From Sphingobium_A sp965228065 (GTDB taxonomy: Bacteria > Pseudomonadota > Alphaproteobacteria > Sphingomonadales > Sphingomonadaceae), in contig OZ245788.1 of assembly GCA_965228065.1 (NCBI GenBank), positions 5,332,001-5,396,000 on the forward strand: a stretch of 64,000 nucleotides of DNA. Direction: 5' to 3'. Made by a program: the position numbers and the translations under genes. The first letter of the stretch is position 1. Every line of letters begins with the position of its first letter. Below the pieces are notes generated by a model, which was given only the letters and a program-made list of their open reading frames with translations, did no database searches and was not told the origin of the DNA. Shown piece after piece: positions 8,539-15,558 of the stretch.

Positions 8539-9638
8539 GGCAACCTCACCGTCATCTCGACCATCTGTCGCCCCGCCTCGACACGCGGCTGGGTGGCCGT
8601 CCCATCGAAACCATATCGTTCAAGCTGACGCTGGAATGCCGCGATATCCTCGGGCGTCGCCGCGGCCAGCATGATGCGCAGAGATCCATCCACCGCAAAA
8701 TCGAAGGCAGTCAGCTCGACATTGGGCACAGCGCGGACAGCGGCATAGATCGCCGCCGCGGTCGTCGAGAAACCGGCACCACCACCGCGCGCCGCAGCCA
8801 ACCGTTCGTCCAGCGCAAACAGTGCATTGGCATCGCCATTGCCTCCCGGCAGCGCGCTTTGCGCCACGGCGCGCGTCCGCAATTCGATCGCGTCGGCCGA
8901 TGTCGAGTATTTCAGGATCAGGGCAAGATGGATCAGCAAGGTGACCAGCAACACGCCGGCACCAAGCAGGGCGAGACGCCGCAACAGTTTCCAGTCGACC
9001 TGCCAGGCGCGACGCTTGGCAAAACTGCCATCACGCAGATCGATCACCGGGTCCGCAATCGCCGCGAGCATCGCAGCCTCGGTTTCGGTGGGCGAAAGCG
9101 TGACGACCGGCGACGTGCCGACGATCAGTTCGGCAAGGCCGGCTTCTTCCAGAAAGCCGCTATTGCGGCTGCGCAGCAGCGGCTGCCCGGCGATCTCGCC
9201 GCGCACGAACCCGTCTTCGGGGCGTGGCAGCAGCAATGCCGCAGGCACAATCGCATCGGGTTCGTGACCGAGCGCCTCCAGTCGTGAAATCCAGCCCGCG
9301 AGCAATGCGCGATCGACCGAAACGATCGGTCGATCGCCGCGCTCGTCGGCATCGCCCAATGCGACATGCAGCGTGTCGAGCGGAACAGCACTATTCTCGG
9401 CGGCCAGCAATCGCGCAGCGGCACGGGCCTGTGCCGGGGCCAGCGCGGGGAGTTCCGCCCAGTTGACCATCGTGTCGGCAGCCGGCGCGATCGCGACGAT
9501 CCGCGCCTCGGGCAGATCCGGGGCACAGGTCGCGACATCGTCGCCCGCGGCCGTCTGTTGGCCATCGTCGTCATAGGCCCGCCAGGCGACAGGGCGCTCG
9601 ACAGTATCGGGAAGGAAGAGCAGGCGAAACGCGGTCAT
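8535..9638 (-). CDS. gspL: Type II secretion system protein GspL
   Basis: This 367-residue protein has a cytosolic actin-like half (about residues 1-235), a single transmembrane helix (about 245-265) and a periplasmic ferredoxin-like domain. GspL anchors the ATPase GspE to the inner-membrane platform. The start at 9638 gives an ATGA overlap with gspK. A longer upstream frame to 9992 is only antisense-like read-through of gspK and lacks family sequence. Confidence 0.88.
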   Translation of the reverse strand: MTAFRLLFLPDTVERPVAWRAYDDDGQQTAAGDDVATCAPDLPEARIVAIAPAADTMVNWAELPALAPAQARAAARLLAAENSAVPLDTLHVALGDADERGDRPIVSVDRALLAGWISRLEALGHEPDAIVPAALLLPRPEDGFVRGEIAGQPLLRSRNSGFLEEAGLAELIVGTSPVVTLSPTETEAAMLAAIADPVIDLRDGSFAKRRAWQVDWKLLRRLALLGAGVLLVTLLIHLALILKYSTSADAIELRTRAVAQSALPGGNGDANALFALDERLAAARGGGAGFSTTAAAIYAAVRAVPNVELTAFDFAVDGSLRIMLAAATPEDIAAFQRQLERYGFDGTATQPRVEAGRQMVEMTVRLP

Positions 9639-10627
9639 GTCGGGTCGCCCCATTGGCGGGATACGAGCCGGGCCGGCTCGCGTGTCGAATCGATCAGCGC
9701 AGTTTCCTCCAGTTCGGCGCCACCCAACTCGACCATGATGTCGAGCGCGAACCAGTCGGTGCGCAGCTTGGTCTGGCTGATCACCTCCTGGCCCGGGTTG
9801 AGCGCCTCGAGTGCGGGCAGTCGCCAGAAATCCACCAGACTGGCATAGCCGCCGGGCGGACGCTGCGCGAGCATTTGTCGCGCCCGTGGCACATCCAGCC
9901 GGCCGGGCAGCAGCATTGCGAAAAGCGGGGCCTGGTCGGGCAACAATGTGTTGATGTTGATCGGCGAGAGTGCGTTGACCGGCAGTGCGCAAATCCAGGG
10001 ACGCAGTCGTGCATAGAGTTCAGGCGTCACCCCAGCAACCGCGCGTAACTCACTGACATCGCTCATCCGCGCATTGGCGGCGAGATAAGGTATCGCGAGC
10101 GTCCGGTAATAGTCATCCTCCGCGCCTTCGGGCGCCTGGATGTCGTCGGCATCGACCCAATCGGCCAGCGCAGCCGCGACCCGACGCGCCACCTTCGTCT
10201 CGATGCCGATCGCCTCCATCAGCGCCACGAACTGCGCGATGCCCGTGGGATTGGGCTGAAGCTTGGTCGGTACCTCGCCAATGGCAACGCTGTTGAGGTT
10301 GAAGCAGTTCGAACCATCGCGCACCCGTGCCGTCGCGATCCCGCCGGGGATGGGCAGATCGAACCGGCGCCCATTCCAGCCACCGGCCAGTGTCGTCTTG
10401 GCGGGATCGCGCGCCACCAGGTCGTCGATCCGCATCAGGGCCAAGGTTTCGGCCGCCTGGCCAAAGGCCCGCGCCTGATCGATCGCAGCCGCATTGGCGG
10501 CAAGATGAGTCGACAGCTTCAACCGCTCCAGTGCGGAGACCGCCAGCACGGCCATCACCGCGACGAGCAGCAACACGCTGAGCAGCGCGGCGCCGCGCTC
10601 CGAATCCTTCATCGGTCCGCGCGTCAT
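9635..10627 (-). CDS. gspK: Type II secretion minor pseudopilin GspK
   Basis: This protein of about 330 residues is the large minor pseudopilin that forms the pseudopilus tip with GspI and GspJ. It has a prepilin-like N-terminus (KDSERG followed by AALLSVLLLVAVMAVLAVSA) without the usual Phe at +1 or Glu at +5, which is typical of GspK. The large globular domain contains the helix-rich region with DWVDADD, the GspK calcium and SAM-like part. Start options are ATG 10627, overlapping the gspJ stop, or ATG 10612, which gives a 6-residue leader. Confidence 0.9.
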   Translation of the reverse strand: MTRGPMKDSERGAALLSVLLLVAVMAVLAVSALERLKLSTHLAANAAAIDQARAFGQAAETLALMRIDDLVARDPAKTTLAGGWNGRRFDLPIPGGIATARVRDGSNCFNLNSVAIGEVPTKLQPNPTGIAQFVALMEAIGIETKVARRVAAALADWVDADDIQAPEGAEDDYYRTLAIPYLAANARMSDVSELRAVAGVTPELYARLRPWICALPVNALSPININTLLPDQAPLFAMLLPGRLDVPRARQMLAQRPPGGYASLVDFWRLPALEALNPGQEVISQTKLRTDWFALDIMVELGGAELEETALIDSTREPARLVSRQWGDPT

Positions 10628-11376
10628 TGGCGATAGCCCGATCCAGCGACGAAGACCTGGCGGATCGGCGCTCCATCGCCACGATCGATCACCATCTCCA
10701 CCGCGCTCGGCAGCAGTTCGGGCTGTGACTCGGCCCAGGCGTCGAGCCATTCGCCATCCTTGCGGTAGCGCATCTGAATCGAACGAACCCCCTCAAGCAC
10801 CACGGCCCCCGCCTGCGGCTCGCCGCCGTCTAGCATGGGGTATGCGACTCTTTCGAGGCGGTCGCCATCGAGCCGATATTCGACCTTTTGCAGCGACGCG
10901 CGCGATGCCCCCGCCGAGTTGCTCCAGCCGGCACGAACGAACGTCATCAGCGGCGCTGCCCCATTGCCGGCAGCGCCGCGGAATGCGGGTGCCCGATCAC
11001 CCAGCCCGTCGCGCGTGGTGCGAGGAACCGCCTGGGCCAGATCGCCGGTCAGCGCAGAGCCGAGCCTGCGGATCTCCGCAATCTCGTCGAGCCGGGTCTT
11101 GGCCGATGCCTGTGCGCTGACGCTGAAACTCAACAGCATCACGCCGCCGGCGGCCAATATGCCGAAGATCAGCAGCGAGACCATGAGTTCGACCAGCGTG
11201 AAGCCGTGTTCGGCGGAACGCCAAGCGGGCGTGAAGCCGTATTCGGCGGAACGCTTGGACGGGAAGCTTTCTTCTTGTCGTTCCAGCGAAAGCTGGAACC
11301 CATACGATTTTCGGACCTCCGCCATCGCATGGGCCCCAGCTTTCGCTGGGGCGACTGTGGTGGGCGCGACACTCAT
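10624..11376 (-). CDS. gspJ: Type II secretion minor pseudopilin GspJ with 58-residue leader
   Basis: This 250-residue protein has a prepilin cleavage site, SAEHG then FTLVELMVSLLIFGILA, and a GspJ globular domain. Its leader is far longer than normal. In the 5' region the only in-frame starts are ATG 11376, which overlaps the gspI stop as ATGA, and ATG 11325. No GTG or TTG lies between 11325 and the cleavage site, so at least 41 leader residues must be made. This leader is translated from a pair of REP-type palindromes (11277-11355) and two copies of a repeated cleavage-site segment (11231-11253 and 11198-11220). GspO should remove all of it, which may explain why it is tolerated. Confidence 0.9.
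   Translation of the reverse strand: MSVAPTTVAPAKAGAHAMAEVRKSYGFQLSLERQEESFPSKRSAEYGFTPAWRSAEHGFTLVELMVSLLIFGILAAGGVMLLSFSVSAQASAKTRLDEIAEIRRLGSALTGDLAQAVPRTTRDGLGDRAPAFRGAAGNGAAPLMTFVRAGWSNSAGASRASLQKVEYRLDGDRLERVAYPMLDGGEPQAGAVVLEGVRSIQMRYRKDGEWLDAWAESQPELLPSAVEMVIDRGDGAPIRQVFVAGSGYRQ
11198..11253 (-). repeat. Tandem copies of the RSAEHGFT cleavage-site segment (gspJ)
   Basis: A 23-bp segment encoding R-S-A-E-(H/Y)-G-F-T occurs twice, at 11231-11253 and 11198-11220, differing at one base. The same segment is found once at the front of gspI (11710-11732) and once at gspH (12158-12180), with a shorter partial copy at 12191-12210. DNA-level identity across three paralogues that differ elsewhere points to recent copying rather than selection on protein sequence alone. 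Confidence 0.8.
11277..11355. repeat. REP-type inverted pair inside gspJ leader
   Basis: Two short palindromes in opposite orientation are separated by 25 nt. The first (11277-11303) is built on TTCCAGCGAAAGCTGGAA, the second (11329-11355) on CCCCAGCTTTCGCTGGGG. Each is a GCGAAAGC-type hairpin, as in REP/BIME units moved by RAYT transposases. The pair lies entirely inside the gspJ reading frame and keeps it open. Confidence 0.75.
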
Positions 11377-11750
11377 TGCGCGCGCCTCACCAATGTCAGG
11401 CTGGCAAGGGCCTGACCAGCATCATCCGCCACCGAAATATCGATCCGGGTCGCCACGCCATCGCCGATGCGGCGTGCGGCCCGCGTCCAGCGCCAGGTGC
11501 TGCCACCATTGACCTCCTCCCCCTTTGCCTCGCCGAGCGGCGGAGGCGTGGGATCGGTCAGCGTTTCTGCCGCCAGGTTCCGAGCAACGATCTGTGCCAT
11601 TGTGCGGCGATCGAGTTCGTGGGTGCTCGACAGCGTCGCCCCCTCCAGACGCAGCAGCGCGAGCGCCGCTAGACTGAACACCGCGAGCGCGACCAGCATC
11701 TCGATCAACGTGAAGCCGTGTTCGGCGGAACGCATCCTACGGTGCGACAT
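11373..11750 (-). CDS. gspI: Type II secretion minor pseudopilin GspI
   Basis: This protein of about 125 residues has the prepilin motif RSAEHG then FTLIEMLVALAVFSLAALALL and a short GspI globular domain. With GspJ and GspK it forms the quasi-helical pseudopilus tip. Two starts are possible: ATG 11750, which overlaps the gspH end, and ATG 11735, just after the gspH stop, which gives a 7-residue leader of normal size. The leader carries one copy of the repeated RSAEHGFT segment. Confidence 0.9.
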   Translation of the reverse strand: MSHRRMRSAEHGFTLIEMLVALAVFSLAALALLRLEGATLSSTHELDRRTMAQIVARNLAAETLTDPTPPPLGEAKGEEVNGGSTWRWTRAARRIGDGVATRIDISVADDAGQALASLTLVRRAQ

Positions 11751-12234
11751 TGATCGCCCCATTCTGTCCGATCGCGATCGCCACCTGTTCGCCTTCGCGC
11801 CGCAGCGTCACCGTCACCGCTTCGCTCGGTAGCCCCGTGCTGTCGAAGCTCACCGTCTTGCGCGCATCACGACCGATCGCGACACCAATCCCCTCGCCCC
11901 ATTCGGCGCGGCGCAGTTCTTTCTGTTGGATCGGGCGCCAGGCACCACGGCTGCGCTGCTCGAAACCATAGCCGAGCGGATCCATGGCGAGACTGGTTTC
12001 GCGCCCGTCGACGATCGCTCCGTCGCGCACAATGCGCACGCGCGCGGCGAAGGTCTCGGCAGCATCGACCAGCCGGCCACGAGGATCTGGAAGCGTGAGC
12101 ATGACGATGGCAGACATCGCGCCGATGATCGCAATCACGATCATCAGCTCCACTAGAGTGAAGCCGTGTTCGGCGGAACGCCGAACAGGCCTGAAGCCGT
12201 GTTCGGCCTTAGCGCCAGTTGCCGATATCGGCAT
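11737..12234 (-). CDS. gspH: Type II secretion minor pseudopilin GspH
   Basis: This 165-residue protein has the prepilin motif SAEHG then FTLVELMIVIAIIGAMSA and a GspH beta-sandwich domain. I chose ATG 12234, which overlaps the last 26 nt of gspG, because the frame contains no nearer ATG, GTG or TTG before the cleavage site. It gives a 24-residue leader holding two imperfect copies of the AEHGF segment, longer than the usual 6-10. GspH links the pseudopilus shaft (GspG) to the tip. Confidence 0.88.
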   Translation of the reverse strand: MPISATGAKAEHGFRPVRRSAEHGFTLVELMIVIAIIGAMSAIVMLTLPDPRGRLVDAAETFAARVRIVRDGAIVDGRETSLAMDPLGYGFEQRSRGAWRPIQQKELRRAEWGEGIGVAIGRDARKTVSFDSTGLPSEAVTVTLRREGEQVAIAIGQNGAINVAP

Positions 12235-12766
12235 TCTCGCCCTCGCCGCCTTCCTGGCCGTCGGCACCCAGCGAATAGACGTCGAAGCTGCCGTTGCGGC
12301 CAGGAACCGCATAAAGATAGGGCCGGCCCCAAGGATCCTCGGGCAACCGCTTGATATAGCCGCCACGCCGATAGCGCTCAGGCCGGGTGAGTGACGGCGG
12401 CGCCTGAACCAGCGCGCGCAGCCCGTCAGACGCAGCGGGGTAGGTCAGATTGTCGAGCCGGTATTGCTCGATCGCCTGTTCGAGCGTGAGCACGTCGGCC
12501 TCCGCCTTCTTGCTGATCGCCTTGTCCTGCGCCGGCATCACGTTGATCAGCACGATAGTGCTGAGCAGGCCGATGATGACGATCACCACCATCAGTTCGA
12601 CCAGGGTGAAGCCACGTTCGCTTTTCGGCACATCATTTGACGCCTCCACCGTGTCATTCCCGCGAAAGCGGGAATCCATGCTGAAGTCGTCAGGCATCTC
12701 CGTGGTGGAGATATCCTCTGGATTCCCGCTTTCACTGGAATGACAATGTGGGTTGGAACGCGTCAT
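12209..12766 (-). CDS. gspG: Type II secretion major pseudopilin GspG, possible 52-residue leader
   Basis: The mature part is a textbook GspG of about 134 residues. It has the cleavage site KSERG then FTLVELMVVIVIIGLLSTIVL, the DNLTYPAASDGLRAL region and the C-terminal calcium-site region ending DIGNWR. The start is ambiguous. ATG 12766 has a good GAGG spaced 7 nt upstream and follows the gspF stop at once. It would give a 52-residue leader translated from a REP palindrome pair. GTG 12631, with GGAGG 11 nt upstream, would give a normal 6-residue leader and a 140-residue prepilin. I report the longer frame and favour neither strongly. Confidence 0.9.
   Translation of the reverse strand: MTRSNPHCHSSESGNPEDISTTEMPDDFSMDSRFRGNDTVEASNDVPKSERGFTLVELMVVIVIIGLLSTIVLINVMPAQDKAISKKAEADVLTLEQAIEQYRLDNLTYPAASDGLRALVQAPPSLTRPERYRRGGYIKRLPEDPWGRPYLYAVPGRNGSFDVYSLGADGQEGGEGENADIGNWR
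12653..12744. repeat. REP-type inverted pair at the front of gspG
   Basis: Two opposed palindromic units are separated by about 40 nt. One (12653-12680) is centred on TTCCCGCGAAAGCGGGAA, the other (12720-12744) on ATTCCCGCTTTCACTGGAAT. They encode the ESGNP and DSRFRGND peptide signatures common to translated REP elements. The unit sits between the gspF stop and the gspG cleavage site and stays open in the gspG frame. Confidence 0.8.
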
Positions 12767-12775
12767 GACTATACC

Positions 12776-13999
12776 TCAGATGCCCGCCAGCGATTGAAGC
12801 TGGAGGATTGGAAGCAGGATGGACAGGATGATGAGCGCGACGATGCCGCCCATCAAGACGATGATCGCCGGTTCGAGAAGCGCGAGCGCGGCGGTGGTGA
12901 AGCCGTCAAACTCGCGCTCCAGATAGTCGGCGGCGCGTTCTAGCGTCATGTCGAGCCGCCCGGCCGCTTCGCCGCTCGCGGTGAGATAGACCAGCAACGG
13001 CGGAAACACGCCGGCGCGCTTGAGCGCGGCCGACAGACTGCCACCGCCGCGGATCGATTCGACGATCTCTTCCGATGCATGGCGCAATGCGCGGTTATGG
13101 ACGGTCTGGGCGGTCAGGTTGAGCCCTTCGAGCAAGGGAAGCCGGCTCGCCACCATCGTCGCCAATGTCCGTGCCATCCGGGCGGCATGAAGATCGCGGA
13201 TCAACCGGCCGATCAGCGGTATGCGAAGCAAGGCGCGGTCGAAGCGCAGCCGCAGTCCGGGATCGCGCAGCGCACGCCATCCGACAGCACCGATCAGCGC
13301 CGCCGCGATCAGCAGCGCCCACCACCAGCCCACCAGAAATTCGGACAGCCCGATCACGATCCGTGTCAGCAGTGGCAGTTTCTGGCCGACCGTGTCGAAC
13401 TGCTCAACCACCTTGGGCACGACGAACATCATCAGCGCGATGACGACGCCGACCGCGACGATGGCGAGCACGATGGGATAGGCAAGCGCGCTCATCACCT
13501 TGCCGCGCACCAGGGCCTGGCGTTCCTGCAGATCGGCGAGCCGTTCCAGGATCACGGGCAGCGTGCCCGAACTTTCGCCGGCAGAGACCATGGCGCGATA
13601 CAGCGGCGGGAAGCTCTTGGATTGCCGCGCCATCGCCTCCGACAGCCGGCGCCCCTCGACCACGCCCGAATGCACCGCTTCGATGACGGTGCGGACATGC
13701 GCTTCCTCGCCCTGCCGCGAGATGGTGCGCAGCGATTCCTCGAGCGGTGTCACCTGGACGAGGGTGGCAAGCTGGCGCGTGAACAGCGTCAGCTGTTTCG
13801 GGGTCAGTTTGCGCCGGGCGAAGATCGACTTCGACAATAGAGGCGGCTTCGCGACGGTTCCGCTACCCTGCTCGATGCGAACGACATAAAAGCGCTTGCG
13901 GTCGAGACGCGCGCGCGCGTCGTCGATGCTCGGCGCGGAAACGCTGCCGCGCTGCTCGCGTCCCGCCGTATCCAGCGCGAGATAGTCATAATCAGGCAT
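12776..13999 (-). CDS. gspF: Type II secretion inner-membrane protein GspF
   Basis: This 407-residue protein has two T2SSF domains (about residues 70-190 and 270-392), each ending in hydrophobic helices, and three to four transmembrane segments in all. An N-terminal linker contains the PDYDYLALDTAGREQRG start typical of GspF. GspF is the central platform protein on which pseudopilin subunits are thought to rotate. ATG 13999 gives the family N-terminus. A GTG at 14011 overlaps the gspE stop (GTGA) and is an alternative. Confidence 0.94.
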   Translation of the reverse strand: MPDYDYLALDTAGREQRGSVSAPSIDDARARLDRKRFYVVRIEQGSGTVAKPPLLSKSIFARRKLTPKQLTLFTRQLATLVQVTPLEESLRTISRQGEEAHVRTVIEAVHSGVVEGRRLSEAMARQSKSFPPLYRAMVSAGESSGTLPVILERLADLQERQALVRGKVMSALAYPIVLAIVAVGVVIALMMFVVPKVVEQFDTVGQKLPLLTRIVIGLSEFLVGWWWALLIAAALIGAVGWRALRDPGLRLRFDRALLRIPLIGRLIRDLHAARMARTLATMVASRLPLLEGLNLTAQTVHNRALRHASEEIVESIRGGGSLSAALKRAGVFPPLLVYLTASGEAAGRLDMTLERAADYLEREFDGFTTAALALLEPAIIVLMGGIVALIILSILLPILQLQSLAGI

Positions 14000-14007
14000 G
14001 ACGGACT

Positions 14008-15558
14008 TCACGCATCGACGACCTCGCGCCGCGAGATGCGGACGGCCTCCTCAGGTGTCGTAAAGCCTTCACGGACCAGCTTGCGCGCGGCGGATCCCAG
14101 ATTGGGCGCGTTCAGGAACGCATGGCGCGAGATGATCGCCTCGTCGCCGCCATCGTTGATCAGGCGGCGGATGGTATCGTCGATGCGGATCGCCTCGAAC
14201 ACGCCGATACGTCCCTTGAAGCCGGTGCCGTTGCAATCCTCGCAGCCGACCGGCTCGTAGATCACCGTGCCCGGATCGAAACCGAGCAGCGAACTCACCG
14301 ATCCCGATGCCTGGACCGGACGGCGGCACGATTGGCAGAGCCGGCGCACCAGCCGCTGCGCAACGACGGCGCGCAAGGTCGAGGCCAGCAGGAAGGGTTC
14401 GATCCGCATGTCGCGCATTCGCGTGATCGCACCGACCGCGTCGTTGGTGTGAACGGTCGAAAGCACGAGATGGCCCGTCAGCGACGCCTGGACCGCGATA
14501 TCCGCGGTTTCGCGGTCGCGGATTTCGCCGACCATCACCACGTCGGGATCCTGGCGCAGGATCGCGCGCAGCCCGGCCGCGAAGGTCAGGCCGACCTTCG
14601 CATTCACCTGGGTCTGGCCGACACCGTCCATCGCATATTCGACCGGATCCTCGACCGTCAGGATATTGCGCGTCCCGTCGTTGAGCTGGCGCAGACCGGC
14701 ATAAAGGGTGGTGGTCTTGCCCGACCCGGTCGGTCCGGTGACCAGAACGATGCCATTGGGTTCGGACAGTGCCTCCCGCAGCAGCGCGTTGGTTTCCGCG
14801 CTCATGCCGAGCACGTCGAGGTCGATGCCCGCATTGTCCTTGTCGAGGATGCGCAGCACCACGCGTTCGCCGGCGCGGCTCGGCAAAGTGGAGACGCGGA
14901 CGTCGAGCAGCTTGCCGCCCAGGGTGAGCCCGATCCGGCCGTCCTGCGGCAAGCGGCGCTCGGCGATATCGAGCCGCGCCATCACCTTGATGCGGCTGAC
15001 CACGACGGGTGCGACATGCGCCGGCATCCGCAGTGTCTCGCGCAGAACACCGTCGATCCGCATGCGGACGACAAGGCCGGTCTCATAAGGTTCGATATGG
15101 ATGTCGGAGACGCCCTGGCGCGCAGCCTCCGCAATGATGCCGTTGATCAGGCGGATCGCGGGTGCATCGTCGGCGCTGTCGAGCAGATCGTCGGCGGTCG
15201 GCAGATCGGTCGCCAGCATATCGAGTTCGTCGCCAAGCCCGAGCGACCCCGCCGCCATCGCCGCGGCCTGCCCATCCATGGCGTAGCGTTCGGACAGCAG
15301 CCGATCGAATGCCTCGGCATCGACAGTCTCGACGGAAAGCGGCTGGGCAAGCCAGCGGCGGATTTCGAGCAAGGCGCGCGGATCGCTTCCGTCGCGCAGC
15401 GCGACCGAAAACCGCCCCTCGTCCTTGCCGAGCAACACGACGCCGAATTTGCGGGCAAACCCGTAGGGAATGTTGACGATCAGCACCGGAGACACGGCCG
15501 CTACCTCCTGCACGGGGGCCGGCGCGTCTTCCGTCGCATCGCCGCGACCAATCTTCAC
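14008..15558 (-). CDS. gspE: Type II secretion ATPase GspE
   Basis: This 516-residue secretion ATPase has an N1E domain (about residues 20-130) that binds GspL and the Walker A sequence GPTGSGKTTTLYA. The Asp and His boxes follow as TVEDPVEYAMDGVGQ and LVLSTVHTNDAVGA, and the Walker B region is MVGEIRDRETADIA. A four-cysteine zinc site (CQSC and CEDC, about residues 430-465) follows. It powers pseudopilus assembly from the cytosol. It starts with GTG, in a GTGA overlap with the gspD stop. Confidence 0.97.
   Translation of the reverse strand: MKIGRGDATEDAPAPVQEVAAVSPVLIVNIPYGFARKFGVVLLGKDEGRFSVALRDGSDPRALLEIRRWLAQPLSVETVDAEAFDRLLSERYAMDGQAAAMAAGSLGLGDELDMLATDLPTADDLLDSADDAPAIRLINGIIAEAARQGVSDIHIEPYETGLVVRMRIDGVLRETLRMPAHVAPVVVSRIKVMARLDIAERRLPQDGRIGLTLGGKLLDVRVSTLPSRAGERVVLRILDKDNAGIDLDVLGMSAETNALLREALSEPNGIVLVTGPTGSGKTTTLYAGLRQLNDGTRNILTVEDPVEYAMDGVGQTQVNAKVGLTFAAGLRAILRQDPDVVMVGEIRDRETADIAVQASLTGHLVLSTVHTNDAVGAITRMRDMRIEPFLLASTLRAVVAQRLVRRLCQSCRRPVQASGSVSSLLGFDPGTVIYEPVGCEDCNGTGFKGRIGVFEAIRIDDTIRRLINDGGDEAIISRHAFLNAPNLGSAARKLVREGFTTPEEAVRISRREVVDA

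Noticed and set aside
11277..12744. CRISPR or insertion-sequence interpretation of the repeats in the gsp operon
   Set aside because: There are no regular spacers and no transposase. The units are REP-type hairpins and short cleavage-site duplications.
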